Below are positions 8,784 to 15,452 of a stretch of DNA of 15,569 nucleotides, one piece after another. The stretch comes from Rhodopirellula sp. (lineage in GTDB: Bacteria > Planctomycetota > Planctomycetia > Pirellulales > Pirellulaceae), in contig DOPG01000356.1 in NCBI GenBank assembly GCA_003513555.1, positions 1 through 15,569 on the forward strand, in the 5' to 3' direction. Numbering within the stretch: the stretch's first letter is position 1; each line of letters begins with the position of its first letter. The notes beneath the pieces are model-generated. The model searched no databases. It saw only the letters and a program-made list of their open reading frames with translations, and was not told where the DNA came from. The position numbers and the translations under genes are program-made.

Positions 8784-10156
8784 GCGAACAGCTCCCCGAT
8801 GGGTTGCCCCATGTCCGTGATGGGCACAGGGCGATCGCCGTCATACAGATTCTTGTGGTAGTCAATACCAACGGCAGCACAGATGGTTGCGAAGAAGTCA
8901 GGCACGCTGACGGGATTGGCAACGATTTTTTTCGAAATCTCATCGGTTGCACCCCAAGCTCCGCAATGTAACAGACCTCCACCGGCCAGAACACAACTGA
9001 AGGCAGAGCCTTGATGGCCACGTCCGCCACCGCTGTCGAATTCTGGTGGTCTGCCGAATTCGGTGGTGATGACAATCAGCGTCTTATCGAGCATGTGCTT
9101 GGATTCCAGATCTGTCATCAGCGTCGCAACAGCAGTGTCCAGTTCCTGGATCAATCGATGCTGGTTCTGAATGCCTTCGTTGTGGACGTCCCAGCCGATA
9201 CCGTTCAGGAAGTTCAGATTGTGCGATACTTCGATGAAACGTGCTCCCCGCTCAACCAATCGGCGGCTGAGCAGACAACGCTGCCCAAATTCGCCACCAT
9301 AACTGTTACGCAGGTCCTCCGGTTCGCGATCTAGTTCGAACACGCTCATGAACTCGGGGCTGCTTAGTTTCACGCTTTGTTCGATCGCTGCATCGTAATC
9401 GAGCAATCGCTGATCGGTTGTCGGGTCGGCATTGCGTTTCAGGATGTCAAGAAGTTTTTCCCGGCGTGATTGACTTTGTGGAGTGATGCCGTCGGGGCGA
9501 GTCAGTCCCGCTGGACCCTGGCTGGTGTCGGTCAAATACAGATAGCTGTCGCGCGTGCCCAGAAAGCCCGGTCCCCGAGTGACGTTCGGATATCCAATCA
9601 GAACATAAGGCGGGACACTGGTGTCTCGCCCGCGTCGTTCGTGAGCAATAATGGATCCAAGGGATGGGTACGTAACCGTTCCGCTGATTGGTCGTCCGGT
9701 GTGCATGCGGTTTGTCGCAGCGGCGTGTTCGTCAATCACCTCGTGATGCAAACTGCGCACTGCGGTGACGCGGTCCATCAGCCCTGCAAGCTTCGGCATG
9801 TGTTCGCACAAGCGGACCTCCGGAACTGCTGTCTCGATGGAATCGTAGTAGGAGCCTGCCACCCTCTGTTTTGGGTCGCCTTTTCTTTTGGGATCAAAAG
9901 TATCGATCTGTCCCATGCCGCCACCCAACCAGATCGAAATCACATGTTCGGCTTTGCCGCGAATCGGTGTTGTATTTAATTCGCTATCGGGATTGGCATT
10001 TTCGGAACCGTTTGCAAGCTGTGGCAGGGACCGCACACTACTGGCAGCCATGCTTGCGGCGAGAAACTTGCGACGATTCAGTGAGTTTAAAAAATCCACA
10101 GTTAATGTTTCCGTTACGGGATCCACACGAATTCGCGGTGATTGATCAGGCTCCAT
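8780..10156 (-). CDS. DUF1501 family protein with Tat-type signal
   Basis: This 458-aa DUF1501 (PF07394) protein is related to the alkaline phosphatase/sulfatase fold. The Tat-type motif NRRKFLAAS lies at 27-35, after an unusually long 26-residue leader. Landmarks: SIWLGGGMGQIDTFDPK at 74-90, GWDVHNEG at 321-328, TTEFGRPPEF at 364-373, GRGHQG at 378-383 and the typical C-terminus ITDMGQPIGELF. The Asp/His positions in these blocks correspond to where the superfamily binds metals (inference). A longer in-frame GTG start at 10183 exists, but ATG 10156 is preferred because a strong GGAGGA lies 6 bases before it. The gene begins inside the 3' end of the DUF1549/DUF1553 gene (43-bp overlap), the standard partner arrangement for these two families. 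Its stop overlaps the next start. Activity of the family is not established. Confidence 0.92.
   Translation of the reverse strand: MEPDQSPRIRVDPVTETLTVDFLNSLNRRKFLAASMAASSVRSLPQLANGSENANPDSELNTTPIRGKAEHVISIWLGGGMGQIDTFDPKRKGDPKQRVAGSYYDSIETAVPEVRLCEHMPKLAGLMDRVTAVRSLHHEVIDEHAAATNRMHTGRPISGTVTYPSLGSIIAHERRGRDTSVPPYVLIGYPNVTRGPGFLGTRDSYLYLTDTSQGPAGLTRPDGITPQSQSRREKLLDILKRNADPTTDQRLLDYDAAIEQSVKLSSPEFMSVFELDREPEDLRNSYGGEFGQRCLLSRRLVERGARFIEVSHNLNFLNGIGWDVHNEGIQNQHRLIQELDTAVATLMTDLESKHMLDKTLIVITTEFGRPPEFDSGGGRGHQGSAFSCVLAGGGLLHCGAWGATDEISKKIVANPVSVPDFFATICAAVGIDYHKNLYDGDRPVPITDMGQPIGELFA
8792..8812 (-). promoter_or_regulatory. Ribosome-binding site and adjacent hairpin for the DUF1592-series gene
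   Basis: GGGGAG (plus 8792-8797) lies 8 bases before the ATG at 8783. Immediately 5' of it on the transcript, bases 8799-8812 form a perfect 5-bp stem ATGGG/CCCAT closed by a GCAA (GNRA-type) tetraloop. Both lie in the last codons of the DUF1501 gene, so ribosomes finishing that gene would pass through the hairpin just before reinitiating. Confidence 0.5.
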
Positions 10157-13100
10157 AGTACATCCTCCAACACACTTCGCCACGCTGGTGAAAGTCGCGG
10201 GTCAGGGGGAGGGCCAGCGAGGACCCGGCGTTCGATTTCCAATTGAATCTCATTAGCCTGTGGCCGCCCGTGGTTGAACCAGGTGACCTTGGGCAAGATT
10301 GGAGGTTGTTCGATTTGAGTCACCCTGTCAGACGCGACAAGGCGGGTGTCAAACCCATCGGACAGAACGGTAACGAATGCGTTTCTTTCGTCGGCTTTTG
10401 GGTATCGGCTGAGTGTGCGTAGAAACAATTGATCGACGAGCAAAGCTGGAGATGGCGATGCAATCGCGAGTTCTGCCATCGCACTTTGGTGCGACGTTCG
10501 CGTCAACGACATGGATAGAGTGCTGTTTGCCAAGACGCCCGGTTGCAGAGCGTTTGGATCTGTCTCGCGATTGTTGATGGGCATCTGTCGTGCGCCAGTC
10601 CAACCGAAAGCTTCCAATACATCGACAACGGCACGGGCTTTGGGGAGCGACAAGCTGGGGCGGTCGCGTTCATTTTTCAGGTCGCCAAACATCCAGGCTC
10701 GTGTGGGGCTGCCTAGCGTTTGCCGCTGACCAAGTTCCCGTCGCCCGTCATGTACGAAAGTCAGTTCCTCGACATCAAATGGCCTACCCGTTGCGTGGTG
10801 TAGCGAATCGACAATCTGCTCGGCAGTTAGGCGTCTACGTTCCGGAGCATTAAAGAAACGCATTTCGGCAGACGCAATAAGATTCCGCCCCACTGCAGCG
10901 CGCTGGTAGGTTGATGAGGTGAGGATCAGCCGCACAACATGGCGTAAATCGTAACGGTTGGTGATCAATTCCCGCGCCAGCCAGCGTAGCAGTGCTGGAT
11001 GGCTGGCAGCATTGCCTTCCCAGTCGTGCACGGGTTCAACCAGTCCAGCGCCAATCAGACGCTTCCAGAGACGGTTCACCACGACACGCGAAAATCGCTC
11101 GTTCTGTGGTGCGGTGATCAATGCCGCAAGCCGTTCACGCGTGTCAGTTGGGCTTTGCATTAGCGGATCAAGTTTATCGCTGTCTGTCACGCCAGTCACT
11201 GCAGCGAAGGGCCAACGGGCAGCGACCGCTTGATTTGCCTGAAGCGTCACCTGAATCAATGACTCACGTACCGTTTGATTGTCAAAGAACGCTGCCGGTA
11301 CCCGGCTGGTCTTGGGAACGGTCACGGCCTTTCGGCTCAGCATGGCGGCCAGTGAGTACAGGTCTTGCTGTTTCGTGTTGTGGTAGGGCGGGTCATGGCA
11401 ACGGGCGCATTGCAATTCGATGCCCAGAAAAGCTGACGCGATAATGTGTCCCTTGGCCGCCATCGGCGCGTCATTTTCGCTCGCCATCGCGAAGCCTGCA
11501 CTGCCGCCTTCCGCTGCACCGCCTCGCATTAAAATGAGTTCCGTGACCATGCGGTCCAGCGGTTTGTTGTCACGCAGGGAGTCATGCAAAAACCAGCGGA
11601 ACGGCCCAGTGCTGCCCATTGACTGGTTTAGCAGGGTTGGGTTTTCGGCGAGCAGATCAAGCCAAAAGCTCATCCACCCATCAGCGAACCTTTCATCCTG
11701 CAGTAGCTTGTCGATCAACCGAATACGTTTATCCGGTTCGACGTCATCGAGGAATGCTTGTGCCTCGTCAGTCGTTGGCGGCACGCCGATCGTATCCAGA
11801 AAAACACGGCGCAGGAACGAGGCATCGCCAACGACCGGTGACAGGGCTACTTCAGATTTGGTCAGTGGCCTTGCGGGCCATGGTGCGCCAGTTGCAACCC
11901 ATTGCTCCAGGATTTCAATCTGCTGTTGGGTCAGCCCTTCGTCAGTTGGCGGCATGTCTCTATCTCGAATGCGTCGAATCAGTTCACTCGCTTCCGGATT
12001 GCCAGGAACCACTGCTGGGGCTTCGGAGTCACCCGCGTTGAGTGCTGCATCACGCGAATCGAGCTTCAAGCTGCCTTTGTCTTTTTTTCCGTGACAGCGG
12101 AAACAGTTCTCGCGCAGGATAGGCAGAACCTGACTGTGGAATTGTTCGGCTTGAATGGCATCTGTGTCTGATGTTGCAGCGATCGCACGGTCAATCTTTG
12201 AAGTAACGAACGCATCGACGGGGTGCAGTCCCTTAGGTGTCTGCGGCACTGGATTTTTTATCGCCCATGCGCGTGCGAGCTCATGGCGTCGCTGCCAGAA
12301 TCCATTTTGAGAAGCAGCGGATTGACGTCGTCGCTCATCATCGAATTGTGAAATGGATTTTTCAATTGTTGGCAATATCGGCTCGACAGCCGCATCGGTC
12401 AGAGGGATTCGAGTGAAGCCCGGTCCAAGCAGTTCGTAAGATTTTCCGTTCGCCGAGAGCATTGCCACACAAACTTCACCACTTTCGGTGCGATGGCCCT
12501 TACCGCCTACAATGAGCTCCAGCACCACACGTGATTTACCGGTGAAGCCCTGTTCAATCGTCACGTCGCCGAATGCTTCCTGCTGGTGATAACCGTGGAC
12601 TCTCACGCCGGGCAGCGGTGGTTGGGCGACAGGTGTGATGCGTTCTTCACCATCGGGCGGGCGCTGAGTGATCGCTTTGGTTCTCGCCACGACCTTACCG
12701 TTGACCCACAGTCGGCCCAACGCGCGGCCTCGTATCATGAACCGATGTGTACCAGCGGGTAACTGCACGTCACCCGCCAAGCGTAACAACATCGGCGCAT
12801 TCCAGGCAGAGCGGATGCCCCATGTGTCGTAATTCAAGGGTATGCGTGGAAGCAGGAACGAATCGCCGATCCAACGGGTCGATTCGTTCGGCACTTGCTC
12901 ACCTTCATTAAGCCAGCGATCGTGTGCCGGCAGTCCGTCACATAACTGCACCAGTACGCGACCCTCGGGAATATCTACCAGTTTGGGCATGGACTCCGCT
13001 TGAGGTCTTACAACTCGTGGTTTACCGACGCGATGAAAGCGTGATGCCACGACCTTGTCGTCGAGCATGGTACGGTGGATCGCAATCTTGTCGAGCATTC

Positions 13101-13800
13101 CATTGAAACCGTTACCGATACGAACCTCATCGTTGTCAACGATCGGCGGCTCTTTTGTCTCCCCACCGTAACTCCATTTTCCCTGCGTCGATTCTCCATT
13201 AATCCACCCGCGTATGGATTTGGGGTCGCCAAAATGATACGCAATGGCAATGTGATGCCACCCAGTCCCGACAGGAAACCCAAGTTGCGAATCCCAGCGG
13301 TGCCAGTGTGCTTCACTGTCTGTCAAAGCCGTTGCAAACAGGAAGCTGAGTTTCGCTTCATTCTGAGCTCCAACGATCCGTAATGACCAGTTTTGATTGT
13401 CACGGGCGAACGTCGGTAATCCCGTTCGGCCCTTGCCAACGATATAACTGACCTGTCCATCGCGAAGGGCAGACGGGTTCACCCACGCTTCAATGGTGAT
13501 CGAATCACCATTCTTGAAATCGAAGTCACTGTTGGAACCTGTGTCGGAAATCGAAAGATAGGCTTTCGTGTCAACACGTACCGACGTGTTATTTGCAGCC
13601 ATGTCGGGGAACTCGGGTGGCCGCGGCCCGGCGTGATCGCGCTGCACCTTGCCTGAGGCTCTCAGCGGATTAGTGTCCTCGGTACCAAAATCCCAGCAAG
13701 CAACCGATGATATTTTATCGGCAGCATTTGCGGCATGAGCGTAAAACGAAACGCCGAGGCACAGACCGGCGATCCAAGAGGCGGAGTTTAACTTTGCCAT
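10114..13800 (-). CDS. LamG / PA14-like / PSCyt1 / DUF1549 / DUF1553 exported cytochrome protein
   Basis: This 1228-aa protein starts with a Sec signal peptide (cleavage near AANA, residue 26). Residues about 30-255 are LamG-like (GDSITIEAWVNP, GTGWHHIAIAYHF, GNGFNGMLDKIAIHR). Residues about 275-465 resemble a PA14 module (PAGTHRFMIRGRALGRLWVNGKVV). HPVDAFVTSKIDRAI at 526-540 looks like the first strand of DUF1549. A PSCyt1 domain then intervenes, with CFRCH at 566-570 and candidate axial Met616 in RDMPPT. DUF1549 resumes at about 655 (SFLRRVFLDTIGVPPTTDEA) and ends with a second haem motif, CARCH at 798-802. DUF1553 spans about 885 to 1225 (VVVNRLWKRLIGAGLVEP, LTSSTYQRA, LTAEQIVDSL). GGGAGGT lies 6 bases before the ATG. 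It is first in the four-gene unit, and the DUF1501 gene starts within its 3' end. It likely acts in the periplasm or at the cell surface, possibly binding glycans; its reaction is unknown. Confidence 0.93.
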   Translation of the reverse strand: MAKLNSASWIAGLCLGVSFYAHAANAADKISSVACWDFGTEDTNPLRASGKVQRDHAGPRPPEFPDMAANNTSVRVDTKAYLSISDTGSNSDFDFKNGDSITIEAWVNPSALRDGQVSYIVGKGRTGLPTFARDNQNWSLRIVGAQNEAKLSFLFATALTDSEAHWHRWDSQLGFPVGTGWHHIAIAYHFGDPKSIRGWINGESTQGKWSYGGETKEPPIVDNDEVRIGNGFNGMLDKIAIHRTMLDDKVVASRFHRVGKPRVVRPQAESMPKLVDIPEGRVLVQLCDGLPAHDRWLNEGEQVPNESTRWIGDSFLLPRIPLNYDTWGIRSAWNAPMLLRLAGDVQLPAGTHRFMIRGRALGRLWVNGKVVARTKAITQRPPDGEERITPVAQPPLPGVRVHGYHQQEAFGDVTIEQGFTGKSRVVLELIVGGKGHRTESGEVCVAMLSANGKSYELLGPGFTRIPLTDAAVEPILPTIEKSISQFDDERRRQSAASQNGFWQRRHELARAWAIKNPVPQTPKGLHPVDAFVTSKIDRAIAATSDTDAIQAEQFHSQVLPILRENCFRCHGKKDKGSLKLDSRDAALNAGDSEAPAVVPGNPEASELIRRIRDRDMPPTDEGLTQQQIEILEQWVATGAPWPARPLTKSEVALSPVVGDASFLRRVFLDTIGVPPTTDEAQAFLDDVEPDKRIRLIDKLLQDERFADGWMSFWLDLLAENPTLLNQSMGSTGPFRWFLHDSLRDNKPLDRMVTELILMRGGAAEGGSAGFAMASENDAPMAAKGHIIASAFLGIELQCARCHDPPYHNTKQQDLYSLAAMLSRKAVTVPKTSRVPAAFFDNQTVRESLIQVTLQANQAVAARWPFAAVTGVTDSDKLDPLMQSPTDTRERLAALITAPQNERFSRVVVNRLWKRLIGAGLVEPVHDWEGNAASHPALLRWLARELITNRYDLRHVVRLILTSSTYQRAAVGRNLIASAEMRFFNAPERRRLTAEQIVDSLHHATGRPFDVEELTFVHDGRRELGQRQTLGSPTRAWMFGDLKNERDRPSLSLPKARAVVDVLEAFGWTGARQMPINNRETDPNALQPGVLANSTLSMSLTRTSHQSAMAELAIASPSPALLVDQLFLRTLSRYPKADERNAFVTVLSDGFDTRLVASDRVTQIEQPPILPKVTWFNHGRPQANEIQLEIERRVLAGPPPDPRLSPAWRSVLEDVLWSLINHREFVWIP
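10163..10168 (-). promoter_or_regulatory. Shine-Dalgarno sequence deciding the DUF1501 start
   Basis: GGAGGA on the transcribed strand, 6 bases before ATG 10156 and inside the preceding coding sequence. It favours 10156 over the in-frame GTG at 10183, which has no comparable site. Confidence 0.8.
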
Positions 13801-13806
13801 CCTTTT

Positions 13807-13813
13807 ACCTCCC
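13807..13813 (-). promoter_or_regulatory. Shine-Dalgarno sequence of the first gene in the four-gene unit
   Basis: GGGAGGT lies 6 bases before the ATG at 13800, an excellent match to the consensus, and fixes the start of the 1228-aa protein. Confidence 0.85.
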
Positions 13814-13845
13814 TATCGCTGTCTTCCCGGGACGTTAAGCAGGAC

Positions 13846-13867
13846 CAGGCAACGGGCCGGCTGCCTG
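13846..13867 (-). repeat. Inverted repeat in the putative leader of the four-gene unit
   Basis: CAGGCA and TGCCTG arms (6 bp, perfect) are separated by 10 GC-rich bases that themselves contain GCCGGC. The element lies 46-67 bases before the start codon, so it would be in the 5' leader if the promoter at 13954-13982 is real. It could be a transcript hairpin or a protein-binding site. Confidence 0.35.
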
Positions 13868-13953
13868 ACGTATCGGCATCCACTCAGGAGGGCATTCCGC
13901 GGTGGTGATGGGGATGAAAACCACGCGTGTCGAGTGGGCCAGAATCAACGTCT

Positions 13954-13982
13954 ATCTTATCAGCGTGAATTTAGCGCAGCAA
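13954..13982 (-). promoter_or_regulatory. Candidate sigma70-type promoter for the four-gene unit
   Basis: TTGCTG (plus 13977-13982) and TAAGAT (plus 13954-13959) are separated by exactly 17 bases and read toward the 1228-aa gene, giving a leader of about 145 bases. The position just past the kinase terminator supports the call, though both hexamers have mismatches. The rest of the 439-bp gap (13801-14239) holds the leader inverted repeat and the kinase terminator. I see no gene in it; two overlapping 63-64 codon frames there have no protein-like features. Confidence 0.35.
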
Positions 13983-14040
13983 GCAGACTGTGCCAGTGAG
14001 CTATTTCTGACGCACCAGTTTGGGGAAACGGTGTGGCTTG

Positions 14041-14059
14041 AAAAAACGGCATCGTGCCG
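14041..14059 (-). terminator. Rho-independent terminator downstream of the PfkB kinase
   Basis: On the minus strand CGGCA and TGCCG pair around a 3-base CGA loop and are followed directly by TTTTTT. It sits about 180 bases past the kinase stop codon and upstream of the candidate promoter of the next unit, separating the two transcription units. The stem is short (5 bp) but GC-rich. Confidence 0.65.
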
Positions 14060-14239
14060 GAGGGACTATCTGCCCTGAACGCACCTGAACCCATTGCAGT
14101 GACACCGACGGCAGGGGTGACAATGCGATTGCCTTCGTGCTGGTGTTCGCACAAGATGATTTGTGTGAGACCATTCCCCCCAACGGACTCAAGTTGTGGC
14201 GGCAGAAGGTGTACCGGTGTCAGGAAGTAACTGGATGCG

Positions 14240-15160
14240 TTACGGTTGATGTAAGTGGAGCGGAATCCTGGGAGTGGCTCCTGCTTGTGAACACACGTAG
14301 GCAGACGCTTGACATGCCCAGCGATGCAGATGGGTTAGTTTCATATTGCCGAGCATACCGAGTACGATCGCTGCCGTGAAACAGTCTCCAGCGCCAACAG
14401 TGTCTACAACCTCAGTTGGAATGGATGGAAGTTGGCTCGTTTCCGTTTGTCGAGTTGCCCCGGTTTCATGCACGAGGATTGAATCCCGCGAGCCGCGCGT
14501 TAACGCAACGAGCTTCATGCCGAATCGTTTTTGTATTTGCAGCAGGATGCTGTGATCGTCACCACTCATGTCAAAGATTTTAGACAGCACCACTAATTCT
14601 TCTTCATTACACTTCAGGATGTTGGCCATCGGAAGTGATTCTTTCAAAAGTGATTCGTTCCAGAAGGGTGATCTCAGGTTGATGTCCAGGACACGGAGGC
14701 ATTCTGGGTTGGTCGAGGATACAAATTGCTGAATGACTTTCTGTGAGTGTTTGGACCGCTGCCCAAGCGTTCCCCAACATACAGCGTCAGCATTCGCTGC
14801 CAAGCTTGCAAAATCATCTGACCACTTAAGATTGTCCCACGCTGTGTCGGCAGCGAACTCGTAGCTTGCGCTGCCGTGTTGATCGATGGTGACGTTCACT
14901 TGACCGGTTGCTTTGGCATTCTGCTGGATTGCATCGGTGCAGACATTGTGGCCCAAGAGCGATTGAATCGCCTGCTGGCCAAGCGCGTCGTTGCCCACAG
15001 CGCTCAGCATGCAAACCTCTGCCGGAATGCTTTTCAAGCCGGCTGCGGAACAGGCAAAGTTGGCGGGCGCACCTCCAAATTTTGCTGAATCGGGGAAAAT
15101 GTCCCAGAGTATCTCGCCCAAACCCACGATGGTCTTTTTGACATTGGTGTCTTGTGTCAT
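14240..15160 (-). CDS. PfkB-family carbohydrate kinase (fructokinase-like)
   Basis: This 306-aa cytoplasmic protein has no signal peptide and the usual length for the ribokinase/PfkB family (PF00294). It would transfer phosphate from ATP to a sugar hydroxyl. Motifs seen: N-terminal GLGEILWDIFP at 13-23, the sugar-site GGAPANFA at 29-36, the mid-domain LDINLR at 158-163, CNEEE at 184-188, and the C-terminal DTVGAGDCFTAA at 253-264, whose Asp259 is the expected catalytic base and whose GAG forms the anion hole. The GEILWDIFP and GGAPANFA pairing is most like bacterial fructokinases, but substrate specificity cannot be assigned from sequence alone. There is no recognisable ribosome-binding site before ATG 15160. 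It has its own terminator, so it appears to be a separate transcription unit from the envelope genes downstream. Confidence 0.9.
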   Translation of the reverse strand: MTQDTNVKKTIVGLGEILWDIFPDSAKFGGAPANFACSAAGLKSIPAEVCMLSAVGNDALGQQAIQSLLGHNVCTDAIQQNAKATGQVNVTIDQHGSASYEFAADTAWDNLKWSDDFASLAANADAVCWGTLGQRSKHSQKVIQQFVSSTNPECLRVLDINLRSPFWNESLLKESLPMANILKCNEEELVVLSKIFDMSGDDHSILLQIQKRFGMKLVALTRGSRDSILVHETGATRQTETSQLPSIPTEVVDTVGAGDCFTAAIVLGMLGNMKLTHLHRWACQASAYVCSQAGATPRIPLHLHQP

Positions 15161-15212
15161 CGAAACCGCAGTCGTTTGAGGGGGCGTGCGAGGGGCTATG
15201 CAAAGTTAACTC

Positions 15213-15232
15213 TGGGATCACCTTGGGATCAC
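15213..15232. repeat. Tandem 9-bp direct repeat upstream of the PfkB gene
   Basis: TGGGATCAC occurs at 15213-15221 and 15224-15232, a centre spacing of 11 bp, so both copies lie on about the same face of the helix. It is 53-72 bases upstream of the kinase start and adjoins the palindrome AGTTAACT (15204-15211). This is an operator-like arrangement, but no regulator is identified. Confidence 0.45.
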
Positions 15233-15285
15233 TCTGGAGAGCTATTTCTGCAAAGAACTGGTGAGACGACAGCCTAGCCGTCAAT

Positions 15286-15315
15286 CAGTTCCTTGGCTAC
15301 GCATGTCAGGAACTG
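15286..15315. repeat. Inverted repeat in the divergent intergenic region
   Basis: CAGTTCC (15286-15292) and GGAACTG (15309-15315) are perfect 7-bp arms around 16 bases. An overlapping alternative pairing is ACGACAG (15266-15272) with CTGTCGT (15313-15319). It could be a transcript structure or a dimeric protein-binding site. Confidence 0.35.
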
Positions 15316-15363
15316 TCGTTGTTTGGCGCTGTTTGTCGATTCTTTTTGCGATACTTGCATCTC

Positions 15364-15379
15364 GGGCCCGTCGGGGCCC
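15364..15379. repeat. GGGCCC/GGGCCC hairpin in the divergent intergenic region
   Basis: Two GGGCCC palindromes (15364-15369, 15374-15379) flank the 4-base loop GTCG, so they can pair as a very stable hairpin. No T-run follows on either strand, so it is not a standard terminator. Confidence 0.4.
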
Positions 15380-15404
15380 ACATCAATTCAATGGCTAACT
15401 GGTG

Positions 15405-15410
15405 TAGAAT
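15405..15410 (+). promoter_or_regulatory. Possible -10 box for the rightmost plus-strand gene
   Basis: TAGAAT matches TATAAT at 5 of 6 positions and lies 42 bases before the GTG at 15453. No good -35 hexamer is seen at 16-18 bases spacing, so the call is weak. Confidence 0.2.
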
Positions 15411-15452
15411 CACGAGGCCTATCATTCATTTATTCGTTGCGGTGGAATATCA

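Noticed and set aside
11420..12094. 224-codon plus-strand frame opposite the DUF1549 gene
   Set aside because: It lies wholly antisense to a gene with clear family motifs and its translation is low-complexity and serine-rich, typical of a shadow frame. The same applies to the 168-codon frame at 2342-2848 and the 149-codon frame at 5206-5655.
13960..14192. Two overlapping minus-strand frames of 63-64 codons in the gap after the kinase
   Set aside because: They overlap the terminator and promoter candidates, lack ribosome-binding sites and show no signal peptide or recognisable motif.
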